From UBA6183 sp964545895 (GTDB taxonomy: Bacteria > Bacteroidota > Bacteroidia > UKL13-3), in the NCBI GenBank assembly GCA_964545895.1, contig CAZJHS010000025.1, forward strand, positions 1-32,573: a stretch of 32,573 bases of DNA, given 5' to 3'. Position numbers and translations under genes: made by a program. The first letter of the stretch is position 1; each line of letters starts with the position of its first letter. Shown here piece after piece: positions 25,456 to 32,461 of this stretch. Under the pieces are notes generated by a model, which was not told the DNA's origin, did not search any database, and saw nothing but the letters and a program-made list of their open reading frames with translations.

Positions 25456-27369
25456 TTATTTTACTTCTTCAAAATCTACATCTTGTACATTTTCTGAACC
25501 AGCTGTTGCGCCTTCTGCGCCTGCATCTGCAGCACCATTATTTTCGGCACCTTGCGTTGCTTTGTACATATCTTCGCTAGCAGCAGCCCAAGCTGCATTT
25601 AATGCTTCCATGTGGGTATCAATACCTGCTAAATCTTTAGCCTCATGTGCTTTTTTCAATTCAGCAACTGCATTTTCAATAGCTTCTTTTTTCTCAGCAG
25701 GAATCTTCTCGCCATATTCTTTTAACTGCTTTTCAGTTTGGAATATTAAGCTATCAGCTCCGTTTACTTTCTCTGCTTCTTCTTTTGCTTTTCTATCTGT
25801 TTCTGCATTAGCTTCAGCTTCGCGCTTCATTTTTTCAATCTCTTCTTTGCTTAAGCCGCTGTTACTTTCAATGCGAATTTTTTGCTCTTTGCCAGTTCCT
25901 TTATCTTTAGCACTAACTTGAATAATACCGTTAGCATCAATATCAAAAGTTACCTCAATTTGCGGTACACCACGTTGTGCAGGAGGAATTCCATCTAAGT
26001 TAAACATACCAATAGTACGGTTATCTTTAGCCATTGGGCGCTCACCTTGTAATACATGTAATTGTACACTTGGTTGGTTATCGCTTGCAGTACTAAATGT
26101 TTCGCTACGTTTGGTTGGAATAGTAGTGTTTGCTTCAATTAATTTAGTAAACACACCACCCATAGTTTCAATACCTAAACTAAGTGGAGTAACATCAAGT
26201 AACAATACATCTTTTACTTCACCAGTTAATACACCACCTTGTATTGCTGCACCTAATGCAACAACCTCATCGGGGTTTACACCTTTTGATGGAGCTTTAC
26301 CAAAGAATGATTCAACCGCAGTTTGTATTGCAGGAATACGAGTTGAACCACCTACTAAAATAATTTCATCAATATCGCTTGCGCTCATTCCTGCATTTTT
26401 TAACGCAGTTTTGCAAGGCTCAATAGTACGTTTAATTAAACTATCTGCTAATTGCTCAAACTTAGCACGAGTTAATGTTTTAACTAAGTGTTTAGGTCCG
26501 CTAGCAGTTGCAGTAACGTATGGTAAGTTAATTTCTGTTTGTGCCGAACTTGATAATTCAATTTTAGCTTTTTCAGCAGCTTCTTTTAAACGTTGTAAAG
26601 CCATAGCATCAGTACGTAAATCCATACCTTCTTCAGCTTTAAACTCATCAGCTAACCAATCAATAATTACTTGATCAAAATCATCACCACCTAAATGAGT
26701 ATCACCATCAGTTGATTTTACTTCAAAAGTGCCAGTTCCATCTACATCGTACATTTCTAATACAGAAACGTCATGTGTTCCTCCACCGCAATCAAACACC
26801 ACTACTTTTAAATCTTTTTTACCTGTTTTATCCAAACCATAAGCCAATGCAGCTGCGGTAGGTTCGTTAATAATACGTCTTACATTTAAGCCTGCAATTT
26901 CGCCTGCTTCTTTGGTTGCTTGGCGTTGTGCATCGTTAAAATATGCAGGAACGGTAATAACTGCTTCTTTAACTTCAGTACCTAAATAATCTTCAGCAGT
27001 TTTCTTCATTTTTTGAAGAATCATAGCCGAAATTTCTTGAGGAGTATACATACGACCATCAATGTTTACACGAGGAGTATTGTTATCTCCTTTTTCAACT
27101 GCGTATGGCACGCGTGATGTTTCTTTTTTAGTTTCATCAAAACTACTTCCCATGAAACGTTTGATGGAATAAATAGTGTTTCTAGGATTAGTTACAGCCT
27201 GACGTTTTGCAGGATCACCAATTTTACGCTCACCATCTTTTAAAAACGCTACAATCGAAGGAGTTGTTCTGCGGCCTTCGCTGTTAGCAATAACTACCGG
27301 TTCGTTACCTTCCATTACGGCAACACAAGAATTGGTAGTTCCTAAGTCTATACCTATTACTTTGCTCAT
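25456..27369 (-). CDS. dnaK: molecular chaperone DnaK (Hsp70)
   Basis: An ATP-driven cytoplasmic chaperone working with DnaJ and GrpE, neither of which is in the window. It has 637 residues, normal length. The nucleotide-binding domain shows phosphate loop 1 (GIDLGTTNSC, 5-14), GGGT at 195-198 (Thr198 is the E. coli Thr199 equivalent) and NEPTAAALAYGL. The interdomain linker VLLLDVTPLSLG, the substrate-binding domain, a helical lid and the EEVK C-terminus follow. Phosphate loop 2 reads DCGGGTHDVS, with Cys194 and His199 where many homologues have Leu and Phe. The ATG at 27369 gives the canonical MSKVIGIDLG. Upstream, CTGACA-type repeats and a TGGCAC...TTGA element may be regulatory; no CIRCE is seen. 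The bidirectional terminator at 25402 ends it. Confidence 0.98.
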   Translation of the reverse strand: MSKVIGIDLGTTNSCVAVMEGNEPVVIANSEGRRTTPSIVAFLKDGERKIGDPAKRQAVTNPRNTIYSIKRFMGSSFDETKKETSRVPYAVEKGDNNTPRVNIDGRMYTPQEISAMILQKMKKTAEDYLGTEVKEAVITVPAYFNDAQRQATKEAGEIAGLNVRRIINEPTAAALAYGLDKTGKKDLKVVVFDCGGGTHDVSVLEMYDVDGTGTFEVKSTDGDTHLGGDDFDQVIIDWLADEFKAEEGMDLRTDAMALQRLKEAAEKAKIELSSSAQTEINLPYVTATASGPKHLVKTLTRAKFEQLADSLIKRTIEPCKTALKNAGMSASDIDEIILVGGSTRIPAIQTAVESFFGKAPSKGVNPDEVVALGAAIQGGVLTGEVKDVLLLDVTPLSLGIETMGGVFTKLIEANTTIPTKRSETFSTASDNQPSVQLHVLQGERPMAKDNRTIGMFNLDGIPPAQRGVPQIEVTFDIDANGIIQVSAKDKGTGKEQKIRIESNSGLSKEEIEKMKREAEANAETDRKAKEEAEKVNGADSLIFQTEKQLKEYGEKIPAEKKEAIENAVAELKKAHEAKDLAGIDTHMEALNAAWAAASEDMYKATQGAENNGAADAGAEGATAGSENVQDVDFEEVK

Positions 27370-27394
27370 ATTTAAAGTTGTTTGCCACTACTTA

Positions 27395-27409
27395 TCAATT
27401 GTAGTGCCA
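27395..27409 (-). promoter_or_regulatory. possible promoter element of dnaK
   Basis: On the minus strand the sequence TGGCACTACAATTGA stands 25 nt before the dnaK ATG. It can be read as a sigma-54-like element (TGGCAC-N5-TTG, but with GA in place of the invariant GC) or, overlapping it, as TACAATTG, one mismatch from TAnnTTTG. The two readings exclude each other and neither is perfect. Confidence 0.3.
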
Positions 27410-27440
27410 TGCAGCTTTTGGCAGTTTGAGCGTATTAAAA

Positions 27441-27498
27441 TGTCAGTTTATTATATTTTGAACAGAAAGACGGCTAAATTTTGTCAGCAAAAACTGAC
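27441..27498 (-). promoter_or_regulatory. repeated CTGACA motifs upstream of dnaK
   Basis: The inverted repeat GTCAG-N6-CTGAC lies at 27483-27498. A further CTGACA, read on the minus strand, covers 27441-27446, and a related CTGCCA lies near 27419-27424. They fill the gap between the DUF4249 stop codon and the dnaK promoter region. The inverted repeat could instead be a weak DUF4249 terminator, but only AAAATTT follows it. Confidence 0.35.
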
Positions 27499-27500
27499 GT

Positions 27501-28490
27501 TTACTGTGGGTTTAATACCTCGGTATTTAGCATATTAATTGATGCGCTATTTACCGTTTGTGCCAAATGTGTGTATGTACGGGCCGCAAATACACCTATT
27601 CCATTATTAATGTTGGTATACTCGCCATACTTAGGAATAATGCTACCGCTGGGTGCATTAACTAACAACATTTCTTTAAAAATGCTATTATATCCAACCA
27701 CTCCATACTCTAAAGAGGTAAATGTTCTGCGCACCGATGCATCAGCTTTGATGTTATTTTTATAGAACGAAACAATGGCAGTTTTGGTGATACCGGTATT
27801 GTAAAATGAACCACTTCCATCAACCGGAAATGAGGAAATTCCCTCTCCTTTTTTCAAATAAAAATCAATGTATTTTGCTTCTGCAATATTAGTTGCCAAA
27901 TTTAGTTCACTGTAGTTTAATCGCACAAATAAATCAACCATAACAGCATTTAACCCTAATGATTTTATTTGATATGAAAACAGTGACGCAGCGGTATTTA
28001 CCAAATCAATGCCTCCGCTTGTAGCGTTTATCGAAGTAATATTTGCTTTGCCTACTAAATCAGTGGTGGCTTGATATTCGTTTCCGGTTTCAAAACTATG
28101 AATAACCAACTTGTACTTTACGCTTGCAGCAAACCAATTGGGCATATACTCCCCCCAATAACTCGAATCTTTATTGCTAAAAAAACCAGCCTCTTTACGT
28201 GGTGCTAAACGCTTTAATTCTTTAAATGTATTTGGGTTATTACCACTTACAATTTTTACCGAAATATTTTTCATGTATAACGAATCGGCAATTTGAGCTA
28301 AATCAACAGTTGATTGACTGATGTCGTTTTGATATGTTTTTTGAATGCGAAAAATCTGGCTGTCTTGTCCCATATCAATTACAGCATATATAACTGGAGT
28401 TTCTTTCCAGGGTGCGTTTATGTCTAAAGTATTATCGCAAGAGGTAAGTGTTACTATGCTTACCAATGTTATCCAAATCAAATTTTTCAT
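27501..28490 (-). CDS. DUF4249 family lipoprotein
   Basis: A 329-residue exported lipoprotein. The signal MKNLIWITLVSIVTLTSC has the lipidated Cys18. The next residues (DNTLDINAPWKETPVIYAVI) match the opening of DUF4249 proteins, whose W.E.PVVYAL-type first strand is characteristic. The rest shows alternating strands without catalytic motifs. In this phylum DUF4249 genes usually stand next to a TonB-dependent receptor, which suggests a surface partner role; here none is adjacent. Upstream, TATATTCG (28497-28504 on the minus strand) is one mismatch from a -7 box. dnaK follows 131 nt downstream on the same strand but appears to have its own upstream elements. Function is unknown. Confidence 0.85.
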   Translation of the reverse strand: MKNLIWITLVSIVTLTSCDNTLDINAPWKETPVIYAVIDMGQDSQIFRIQKTYQNDISQSTVDLAQIADSLYMKNISVKIVSGNNPNTFKELKRLAPRKEAGFFSNKDSSYWGEYMPNWFAASVKYKLVIHSFETGNEYQATTDLVGKANITSINATSGGIDLVNTAASLFSYQIKSLGLNAVMVDLFVRLNYSELNLATNIAEAKYIDFYLKKGEGISSFPVDGSGSFYNTGITKTAIVSFYKNNIKADASVRRTFTSLEYGVVGYNSIFKEMLLVNAPSGSIIPKYGEYTNINNGIGVFAARTYTHLAQTVNSASINMLNTEVLNPQ

Positions 28491-28576
28491 GCAGTGCGAA
28501 TATAATTTTTAAAGCTTAATTGTAAATCAATTTATTATAAGTACTATTTTTAAAGCAAGTAGTTGCGTTAAATCCA

Positions 28577-28608
28577 TTGCCTTTATAAACAAATAATACA
28601 TACCTTTG
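28577..28608 (+). promoter_or_regulatory. panB promoter
   Basis: TTG (28577-28579), a 21-nt spacer, then TACCTTTG (28601-28608), an exact TAnnTTTG. It ends 17 nt before the ATG at 28626. There is no Shine-Dalgarno sequence in the short leader. Confidence 0.72.
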
Positions 28609-28625
28609 ATGCCTAAACACTTAGT

Positions 28626-29441
28626 ATGAGTACTTACAAAGAGGTAAAAAAAGTAACCACCCATGTGCTTCAAGAAATGAAAGTTAGGGGTGAAAAAATA
28701 TCGATGCTAACTGCTTACGACTACAGTATGGCTCGTATTTTTGATGATGCCAAAATTGATGTATTGCTGGTGGGCGATTCGGCCAGCAACGTAATGCACG
28801 GGCACGAAACCACACTTCCAATTACGTTAGATGAAATGATTTCTCACGCTGCCGCAGTAATACGTGCTGTTGACAGAAGTTTAGTAGTAGTTGATTTACC
28901 ATTTGGATCATACCAAGGCAACTCAAAAGAAGCCTTAAACTCGGCCATTCGCATTATGAAAGAAGCCGAAGCGCACGCTGTAAAACTAGAGGGTGGCGAA
29001 GATGTAGTTGATTCAATTAAACGAATTTTAACTGCCGGCATTCCTGTTATGGGCCATTTAGGTTTAACTCCTCAAAGCATTTACAAATTTGGCACCTACG
29101 AGGTTAGAGCCAAGGAAGATGCCGAGGCGCAAAAACTAATTGAAGATGCTATTTTACTAGAACAAGCAGGCTGTTTTGCCATTGTATTAGAAAAAATTCC
29201 GAGCAAGCTTGCCAAGCAAGTAGCCGAAACTGTTAAAATACCTATTATTGGTATTGGTGCAGGCCCGCATGTTGATGGACAAGTACTAGTAAGCCACGAT
29301 ATGCTTGGTATAAACAAAGACTTTTCGCCTAAATTTTTACGCAGATACCTGAACCTTTACGATGAAATTAAAGGTGCGGTTGAGCAATATGTGCAAGATG
29401 TAAAAAGTGTTGATTTCCCCAACGAGAAAGAACAATACTAA
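28626..29441 (+). CDS. panB: 3-methyl-2-oxobutanoate hydroxymethyltransferase
   Basis: PanB adds a hydroxymethyl group from methylenetetrahydrofolate to 3-methyl-2-oxobutanoate, giving ketopantoate for pantothenate and coenzyme A. It has 271 residues, usual length. Visible family residues are the metal ligands Asp51 (LLVGDSASNVMHG) and Asp90 (VVDLPFGSYQ), Glu122 (VKLEGGE) and the active-site Glu189 (VLEKIPSKLA). The GHLGLTPQS motif and the late GIGAGPHVDGQVLV motif are also present. The ATG at 28626 follows a good promoter at the right distance. Other pan genes are not in the window. An RluA-family gene follows after 60 nt that contain a 9-bp hairpin but no T-tract, so the two are probably co-transcribed. 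Confidence 0.97.
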   Translation: MSTYKEVKKVTTHVLQEMKVRGEKISMLTAYDYSMARIFDDAKIDVLLVGDSASNVMHGHETTLPITLDEMISHAAAVIRAVDRSLVVVDLPFGSYQGNSKEALNSAIRIMKEAEAHAVKLEGGEDVVDSIKRILTAGIPVMGHLGLTPQSIYKFGTYEVRAKEDAEAQKLIEDAILLEQAGCFAIVLEKIPSKLAKQVAETVKIPIIGIGAGPHVDGQVLVSHDMLGINKDFSPKFLRRYLNLYDEIKGAVEQYVQDVKSVDFPNEKEQY

Positions 29442-29464
29442 GCAGCACAACTAACACTTAACAA

Positions 29465-29487
29465 TTAGGTAAGTAAGCCTTACCTAA
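29465..29487 (+). other. 9-bp hairpin between panB and the pseudouridine synthase gene
   Basis: TTAGGTAAG and CTTACCTAA pair perfectly around TAAGC, 14 nt before the ATG at 29502. No T-tract follows. It may be an mRNA structure within a panB-rluA transcript; its TTAGGTA arm resembles that of the hairpin after the giant gene. Confidence 0.55.
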
Positions 29488-29501
29488 ACCCAAACTAACT
29501 A

Positions 29502-30146
29502 ATGAGTTTAAACGTATTATTTGAAGATAACCACTTAATTGCCGTAGCAAAACGCCCCGGACAAACCGTGCAACCTGAGCCAGGCAAACCAACTAGTTTG
29601 GAGGATGAAGTAAAGGCTTACATTAAAGATAAATATCAAAAACCTGGAGATGTATTTTTAGGCGTAATTCACCGTTTAGATATGCCCGTTAGTGGTATTG
29701 TGCTTTTTGCACGTACCAGTAAAGCACTTGTGCGTATGAATGAGCTGTTTAAAAACAGGAAAATTGAAAAGTATTACGAAGCCAAAGTTGAAGGTAAACC
29801 TTTACACGAAGCAGATACGCTTACCCATTTTTTGGTACGTAATGAAAATAAAAACATTACAAAAGCACATATTAGACCAGTGCCTAATGCCGAAAAAGCA
29901 ACCTTGAGTTTTGAGATAAAATACCAAAACAATAACAATTGTATTTTGCGTATCAAATTACTTACCGGACGTAAGCACCAAATTAGAGCACAACTTGGGG
30001 CCATTAGCTGCCCAATTGTTGGCGATGTAAAATATGGTGCATCAAAAGCCAACGAAGATGGAAGTATAGCCTTAGCGGCAGTTGAGCTTAAGTTTGAACA
30101 TCCGGTAACTAAAGCACCCGTAGATATAAAATACCAACCAAATTAG
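29502..30146 (+). CDS. RluA family pseudouridine synthase
   Basis: This enzyme isomerises specific uridines in rRNA or tRNA to pseudouridine. It has 214 residues, a short form made of the catalytic domain alone, without an N-terminal S4 domain. Catalytic Asp60 stands in HRLDMPVSGIVLFARTSKAL; the usual Thr of the HRLDxxTSG signature is Val here, a variant known from short family members. The KYYEAKVEG strand and the LLTGRKHQIRAQL motif complete the fold. The exact target uridine cannot be assigned. It is probably in one transcript with panB. It ends 93 nt before a bidirectional terminator shared with rpsU. Confidence 0.93.
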   Translation: MSLNVLFEDNHLIAVAKRPGQTVQPEPGKPTSLEDEVKAYIKDKYQKPGDVFLGVIHRLDMPVSGIVLFARTSKALVRMNELFKNRKIEKYYEAKVEGKPLHEADTLTHFLVRNENKNITKAHIRPVPNAEKATLSFEIKYQNNNNCILRIKLLTGRKHQIRAQLGAISCPIVGDVKYGASKANEDGSIALAAVELKFEHPVTKAPVDIKYQPN

Positions 30147-30299
30147 TGATTGGATGATGGAAGTTAGAGGTTAGAGGTTAGAAGTTAGCCGATATTGAAC
30201 TAAGAACAAGGAACCAAAAACAGATAATTACCAAAAACAAAAATCCCTCAACCGAAATAATCGATTGAGGGATTTTTTATAATTTAATTGCTGTAATTA
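30147..30299. repeat. intergenic stretch with a 7-bp tandem repeat
   Basis: At 30163-30188 the unit GTTAGAG is repeated three and two-thirds times (the third copy reads GTTAGAA). The remaining bases up to the terminator are A-rich and show no gene. The repeat sits just after the pseudouridine synthase stop codon, in the 3' untranslated region. Confidence 0.7.
30239..30278. terminator. bidirectional terminator between rluA-type gene and rpsU
   Basis: AAAAATCCCTCAA pairs with TTGAGGGATTTTT; a further CGA/TCG pairing follows inside the stem after one mismatch. T-runs follow on both strands (TTTTTT on the plus strand, TTTTTGTTTTT on the minus strand), so it can end both convergent transcripts. 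Confidence 0.9.
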
Positions 30300-30494
30300 T
30301 TAACCTTGAGCTTCTTGTTGAAGGTGTAATTTATATGCAGCTCTAATGTTCTGGAAGCGTTTTTTAACACAAGGTTTAGTGAACTCTTTACGAGCACGCA
30401 TTTCCTTTACTACGCCAGTTTTCTCAAATTTCTTTTTGAACTTCTTAAGCGCTCTGTCTAACGATTCGTTTTCTTTTACGTTTACAAATATCAT
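30300..30494 (-). CDS. rpsU: 30S ribosomal protein bS21
   Basis: Ribosomal protein bS21 of the small-subunit platform, close to the 3' end of 16S rRNA. It has 64 residues. The N-terminal MIFVNVKENESLDRALKKFK and the basic helices (KEMRARKEFTKPCVKKRF) are typical of the Bacteroidota form. The start ATG at 30494 is preceded by AAGGAGGT with 9 nt spacing, the only strong Shine-Dalgarno sequence in the window. In Flavobacterium, bS21 together with bS6 and bS18 hides the anti-Shine-Dalgarno sequence, and rpsU is the exceptional gene that keeps a strong one, giving autoregulation; the same design is inferred here. The gene has a full promoter (30548-30578) and a bidirectional terminator, so it can be a single-gene unit. 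Confidence 0.97.
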   Translation of the reverse strand: MIFVNVKENESLDRALKKFKKKFEKTGVVKEMRARKEFTKPCVKKRFQNIRAAYKLHLQQEAQG

Positions 30495-30503
30495 TTCTAA
30501 ATT

Positions 30504-30511
30504 ACCTCCTT
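30504..30511 (-). promoter_or_regulatory. strong Shine-Dalgarno sequence of rpsU
   Basis: Read on the minus strand, AAGGAGGT stands 9 nt before the rpsU ATG, preceded by a further AAGG. It complements the classic anti-Shine-Dalgarno sequence CCUCCUU. The other starts checked here (eno, accC, dnaK, panB, the pseudouridine synthase, the gene at 3504) have no such element. Confidence 0.93.
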
Positions 30512-30547
30512 CCTTATCGAGTCTCTTTTTATTACTAAAAAGGTTCG

Positions 30548-30578
30548 CAAATGTAGGGCTAATTATTAATTAACCAAA
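30548..30578 (-). promoter_or_regulatory. rpsU promoter
   Basis: On the minus strand, TTTG (30575-30578), a 19-nt spacer and TACATTTG (30548-30555) make a textbook Bacteroidota promoter, the best in the window. Transcription would start near 30541, giving a leader of about 45 nt that carries the Shine-Dalgarno sequence. The -33 box lies 6 nt beyond the acyl-CoA dehydrogenase stop codon. Confidence 0.85.
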
Positions 30579-30584
30579 CTATTC

Positions 30585-31751
30585 TTAATCTTTTAAAACA
30601 TTACGTGCAATTACTAGCTTTTGAATTTCGCTAGTACCCTCGCCAATTGTGCAAAGCTTTGAGTCGCGATAGAATTTTTCAACCGGAAAATCTTTGGTAT
30701 AACCATATCCGCCAAAAATTTGTACGGCTTCGGTTGCAGCCCAAACACAAACCTCAGATGCATAATATTTAGCCATGGCACTTTCTGTGGTCATAGGTTT
30801 ATGCTTCATTTTTAAATCAGCAGCTTGTAAGGTTAACAATTCGGCAGCTTCAATACGTGTTGCCATATCGGCCAATTTAAACGAAATAGCTTGGAAACTT
30901 GAAATTGGCTGACCAAATTGTTGGCGCTCTTTTGAGTATTGTAAAGCAGCTTCATAACTACCTTTAGCAATTCCTAAACTTAACGCAGCAATTGAAATAC
31001 GACCACCATCAAGCACTTTCATTGCTTGTTTAAAACCCTCTCCTACTTTACCTAATACGTTGGCTTTGGGTACACGGCAATCTTCAAAAATCATTTCAGC
31101 AGTTTCGCTGGCACGCATGCCTAATTTATTTTCTTTTTTTCCGCCTTTAAAACCTGGAGTACCACGCTCAACAACAATAGCTGTAATACCATTGCTATCT
31201 AATAACTCACCCGTACGAACAAGCACTACGGCTACATCGCCTGTAATACCATGCGTAATCCAGTTTTTCGAACCGTTAATAATATAATGGTCGCCATCTT
31301 CTTTGGCTACACACTGCATACGCATAGCATCGCTACCCGTGTTTGCTTCTGTTAATCCCCAAGCACCAATCCAATCGCCTGTGGCTAATTTAGGCAACCA
31401 TTTTTTCTTTTGCTCTTCATTACCAAATTGCAAAATATGGCCTGTACACAACGAGTTGTGCGCAGCCATTGATAACCCAACTGAACTACAAACTTTAGTA
31501 ATTTCTTGAATAGCCGTAATGTACTCGAAGTAACCTAAACCAGCACCTCCATATTCTTCGGGTACTAAAACACCCAACAATCCAAGTTTACCCATTTCTT
31601 GCATAGTGGCTTTAGGAAAAGTTTGCGCTTCATCCCATTCCATTACATATGGTCTGATATGTTTTTCGGCAAAATCTTTGGCCATTTGTGCCACCATTTT
31701 CTGGTTTTCGGTGGGTTCAAAATTTAATCCAGCTATACTTTCGTGTGTCAT
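30585..31751 (-). CDS. acyl-CoA dehydrogenase (short-chain/butyryl type)
   Basis: A flavoenzyme that oxidises acyl-CoA to trans-2-enoyl-CoA and passes electrons to electron-transfer flavoprotein, in fatty-acid or branched-chain amino-acid breakdown. It has 388 residues: an N-terminal helical domain, a beta domain with GAWGLTEANTGSDA (signature 1), and a C-terminal helical domain with QIFGGYGYTKDFPVEKFYRD (signature 2). The catalytic base Glu371 stands in GEGTSEIQ, the position used by short-chain, medium-chain and glutaryl-type enzymes and not the isovaleryl type. The exact chain-length preference cannot be read from this. The promoter TTG-N17-TATATTTG (31772-31799) lies upstream. No terminator separates it from the rpsU promoter. 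Confidence 0.95.
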   Translation of the reverse strand: MTHESIAGLNFEPTENQKMVAQMAKDFAEKHIRPYVMEWDEAQTFPKATMQEMGKLGLLGVLVPEEYGGAGLGYFEYITAIQEITKVCSSVGLSMAAHNSLCTGHILQFGNEEQKKKWLPKLATGDWIGAWGLTEANTGSDAMRMQCVAKEDGDHYIINGSKNWITHGITGDVAVVLVRTGELLDSNGITAIVVERGTPGFKGGKKENKLGMRASETAEMIFEDCRVPKANVLGKVGEGFKQAMKVLDGGRISIAALSLGIAKGSYEAALQYSKERQQFGQPISSFQAISFKLADMATRIEAAELLTLQAADLKMKHKPMTTESAMAKYYASEVCVWAATEAVQIFGGYGYTKDFPVEKFYRDSKLCTIGEGTSEIQKLVIARNVLKD

Positions 31752-31771
31752 AATTCAATTTTAAAGTGGTG

Positions 31772-31799
31772 CAAATATATAAAAATAGGTATGCGGCAA
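31772..31799 (-). promoter_or_regulatory. promoter of the acyl-CoA dehydrogenase gene
   Basis: On the minus strand, TTG (31797-31799), 17 nt, then TATATTTG (31772-31779). The -7 box is an exact TAnnTTTG; the spacer is shorter than the usual 19-21. It ends 20 nt before the ATG at 31751. Confidence 0.6.
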
Positions 31800-31864
31800 T
31801 AGTTATTTTATTTGTCAAAAAAATATCAACCAAAATACCTACGTATTGTTTTTATATTCGCGGC

Positions 31865-32461
31865 ATGAGCCACATACTAAGCTTGCATTATTTACCTAAT
31901 ATTTATTGGATGCGCCAATTGCTTCAGGGCAACTGCATTATTGATGGGCACGAGTATTTTGTGAAACAAACCTACCGAAACAGAACATTAATACTTGCAG
32001 CAAATGGAGTAATGCCACTTACTATTCCGGTAAAAAAAACGGCTTCAAAAATTAAAATGATGGACTTAGAGCCAGACAATACAGTGGCATGGCAGCGCCA
32101 ACATTTAGAGAGTATAAAATCAGCCTATGGTTCGGCCTCCTATTTTATTCATTATATTGATGCTTTTGAACAGCTTTATAAAACGCCTTGTACTAGTGTT
32201 TTTGAGTTTGAGTTAAACATGCTTAAACTAATTATTAAACTACTTAAAGTACAGGTTGATATTAACTTGAGTGCAAGTTATGTTGAAGCTACAGAAAATG
32301 ACATTGATTTACGGGACATCATCACCCCAAAAATAAACCTTAACGAACCTTTTAAACCATACTTACAGGTGTTTACCGAAAAGTTTCCGTTTACTGAAAA
32401 CCTAAGTGTGCTTGATGTTTTATTTAACCACGGACCACGAGCTAATAACTTCATTTTGTAG
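31865..32461 (+). CDS. WbqC family protein
   Basis: A 198-residue WbqC-like protein. The family occurs in O-antigen and other gene clusters, but its biochemical role is not established. The ATG at 31865 gives MSHILSLHYLPNIYWMRQLL, where HYLPNIYW is the family's opening motif. A longer in-frame start at 31766 would add 33 residues that overlap the divergent acyl-CoA dehydrogenase promoter and have no family character, so it was rejected. Further family-like parts are TYRNRTLILAANGVMPLTIPV and the late VLDVLFNHGP. A one-mismatch -7 box (TATATTCG at 31853-31860) ends 4 nt before the ATG, suggesting a leaderless message. The stop codon directly abuts the stop of the convergent gene. Confidence 0.87.
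   Translation: MSHILSLHYLPNIYWMRQLLQGNCIIDGHEYFVKQTYRNRTLILAANGVMPLTIPVKKTASKIKMMDLEPDNTVAWQRQHLESIKSAYGSASYFIHYIDAFEQLYKTPCTSVFEFELNMLKLIIKLLKVQVDINLSASYVEATENDIDLRDIITPKINLNEPFKPYLQVFTEKFPFTENLSVLDVLFNHGPRANNFIL

Noticed and set aside
26111..26674. A 187-codon open frame antisense to dnaK
   Set aside because: Antisense frames in dnaK are a known by-product of its codon use. The product shows no recognisable family and lacks promoter or leader signals.
27370..27500. CIRCE operator (HrcA site) upstream of dnaK
   Set aside because: No TTAGCACTC-N9-GAGTGCTAA or near match is present on either strand.
31766..31864. N-terminal extension of the WbqC-family protein by 33 residues
   Set aside because: It overlaps the divergent acyl-CoA dehydrogenase promoter, has no family character, and the conserved opening motif follows directly after the ATG at 31865.
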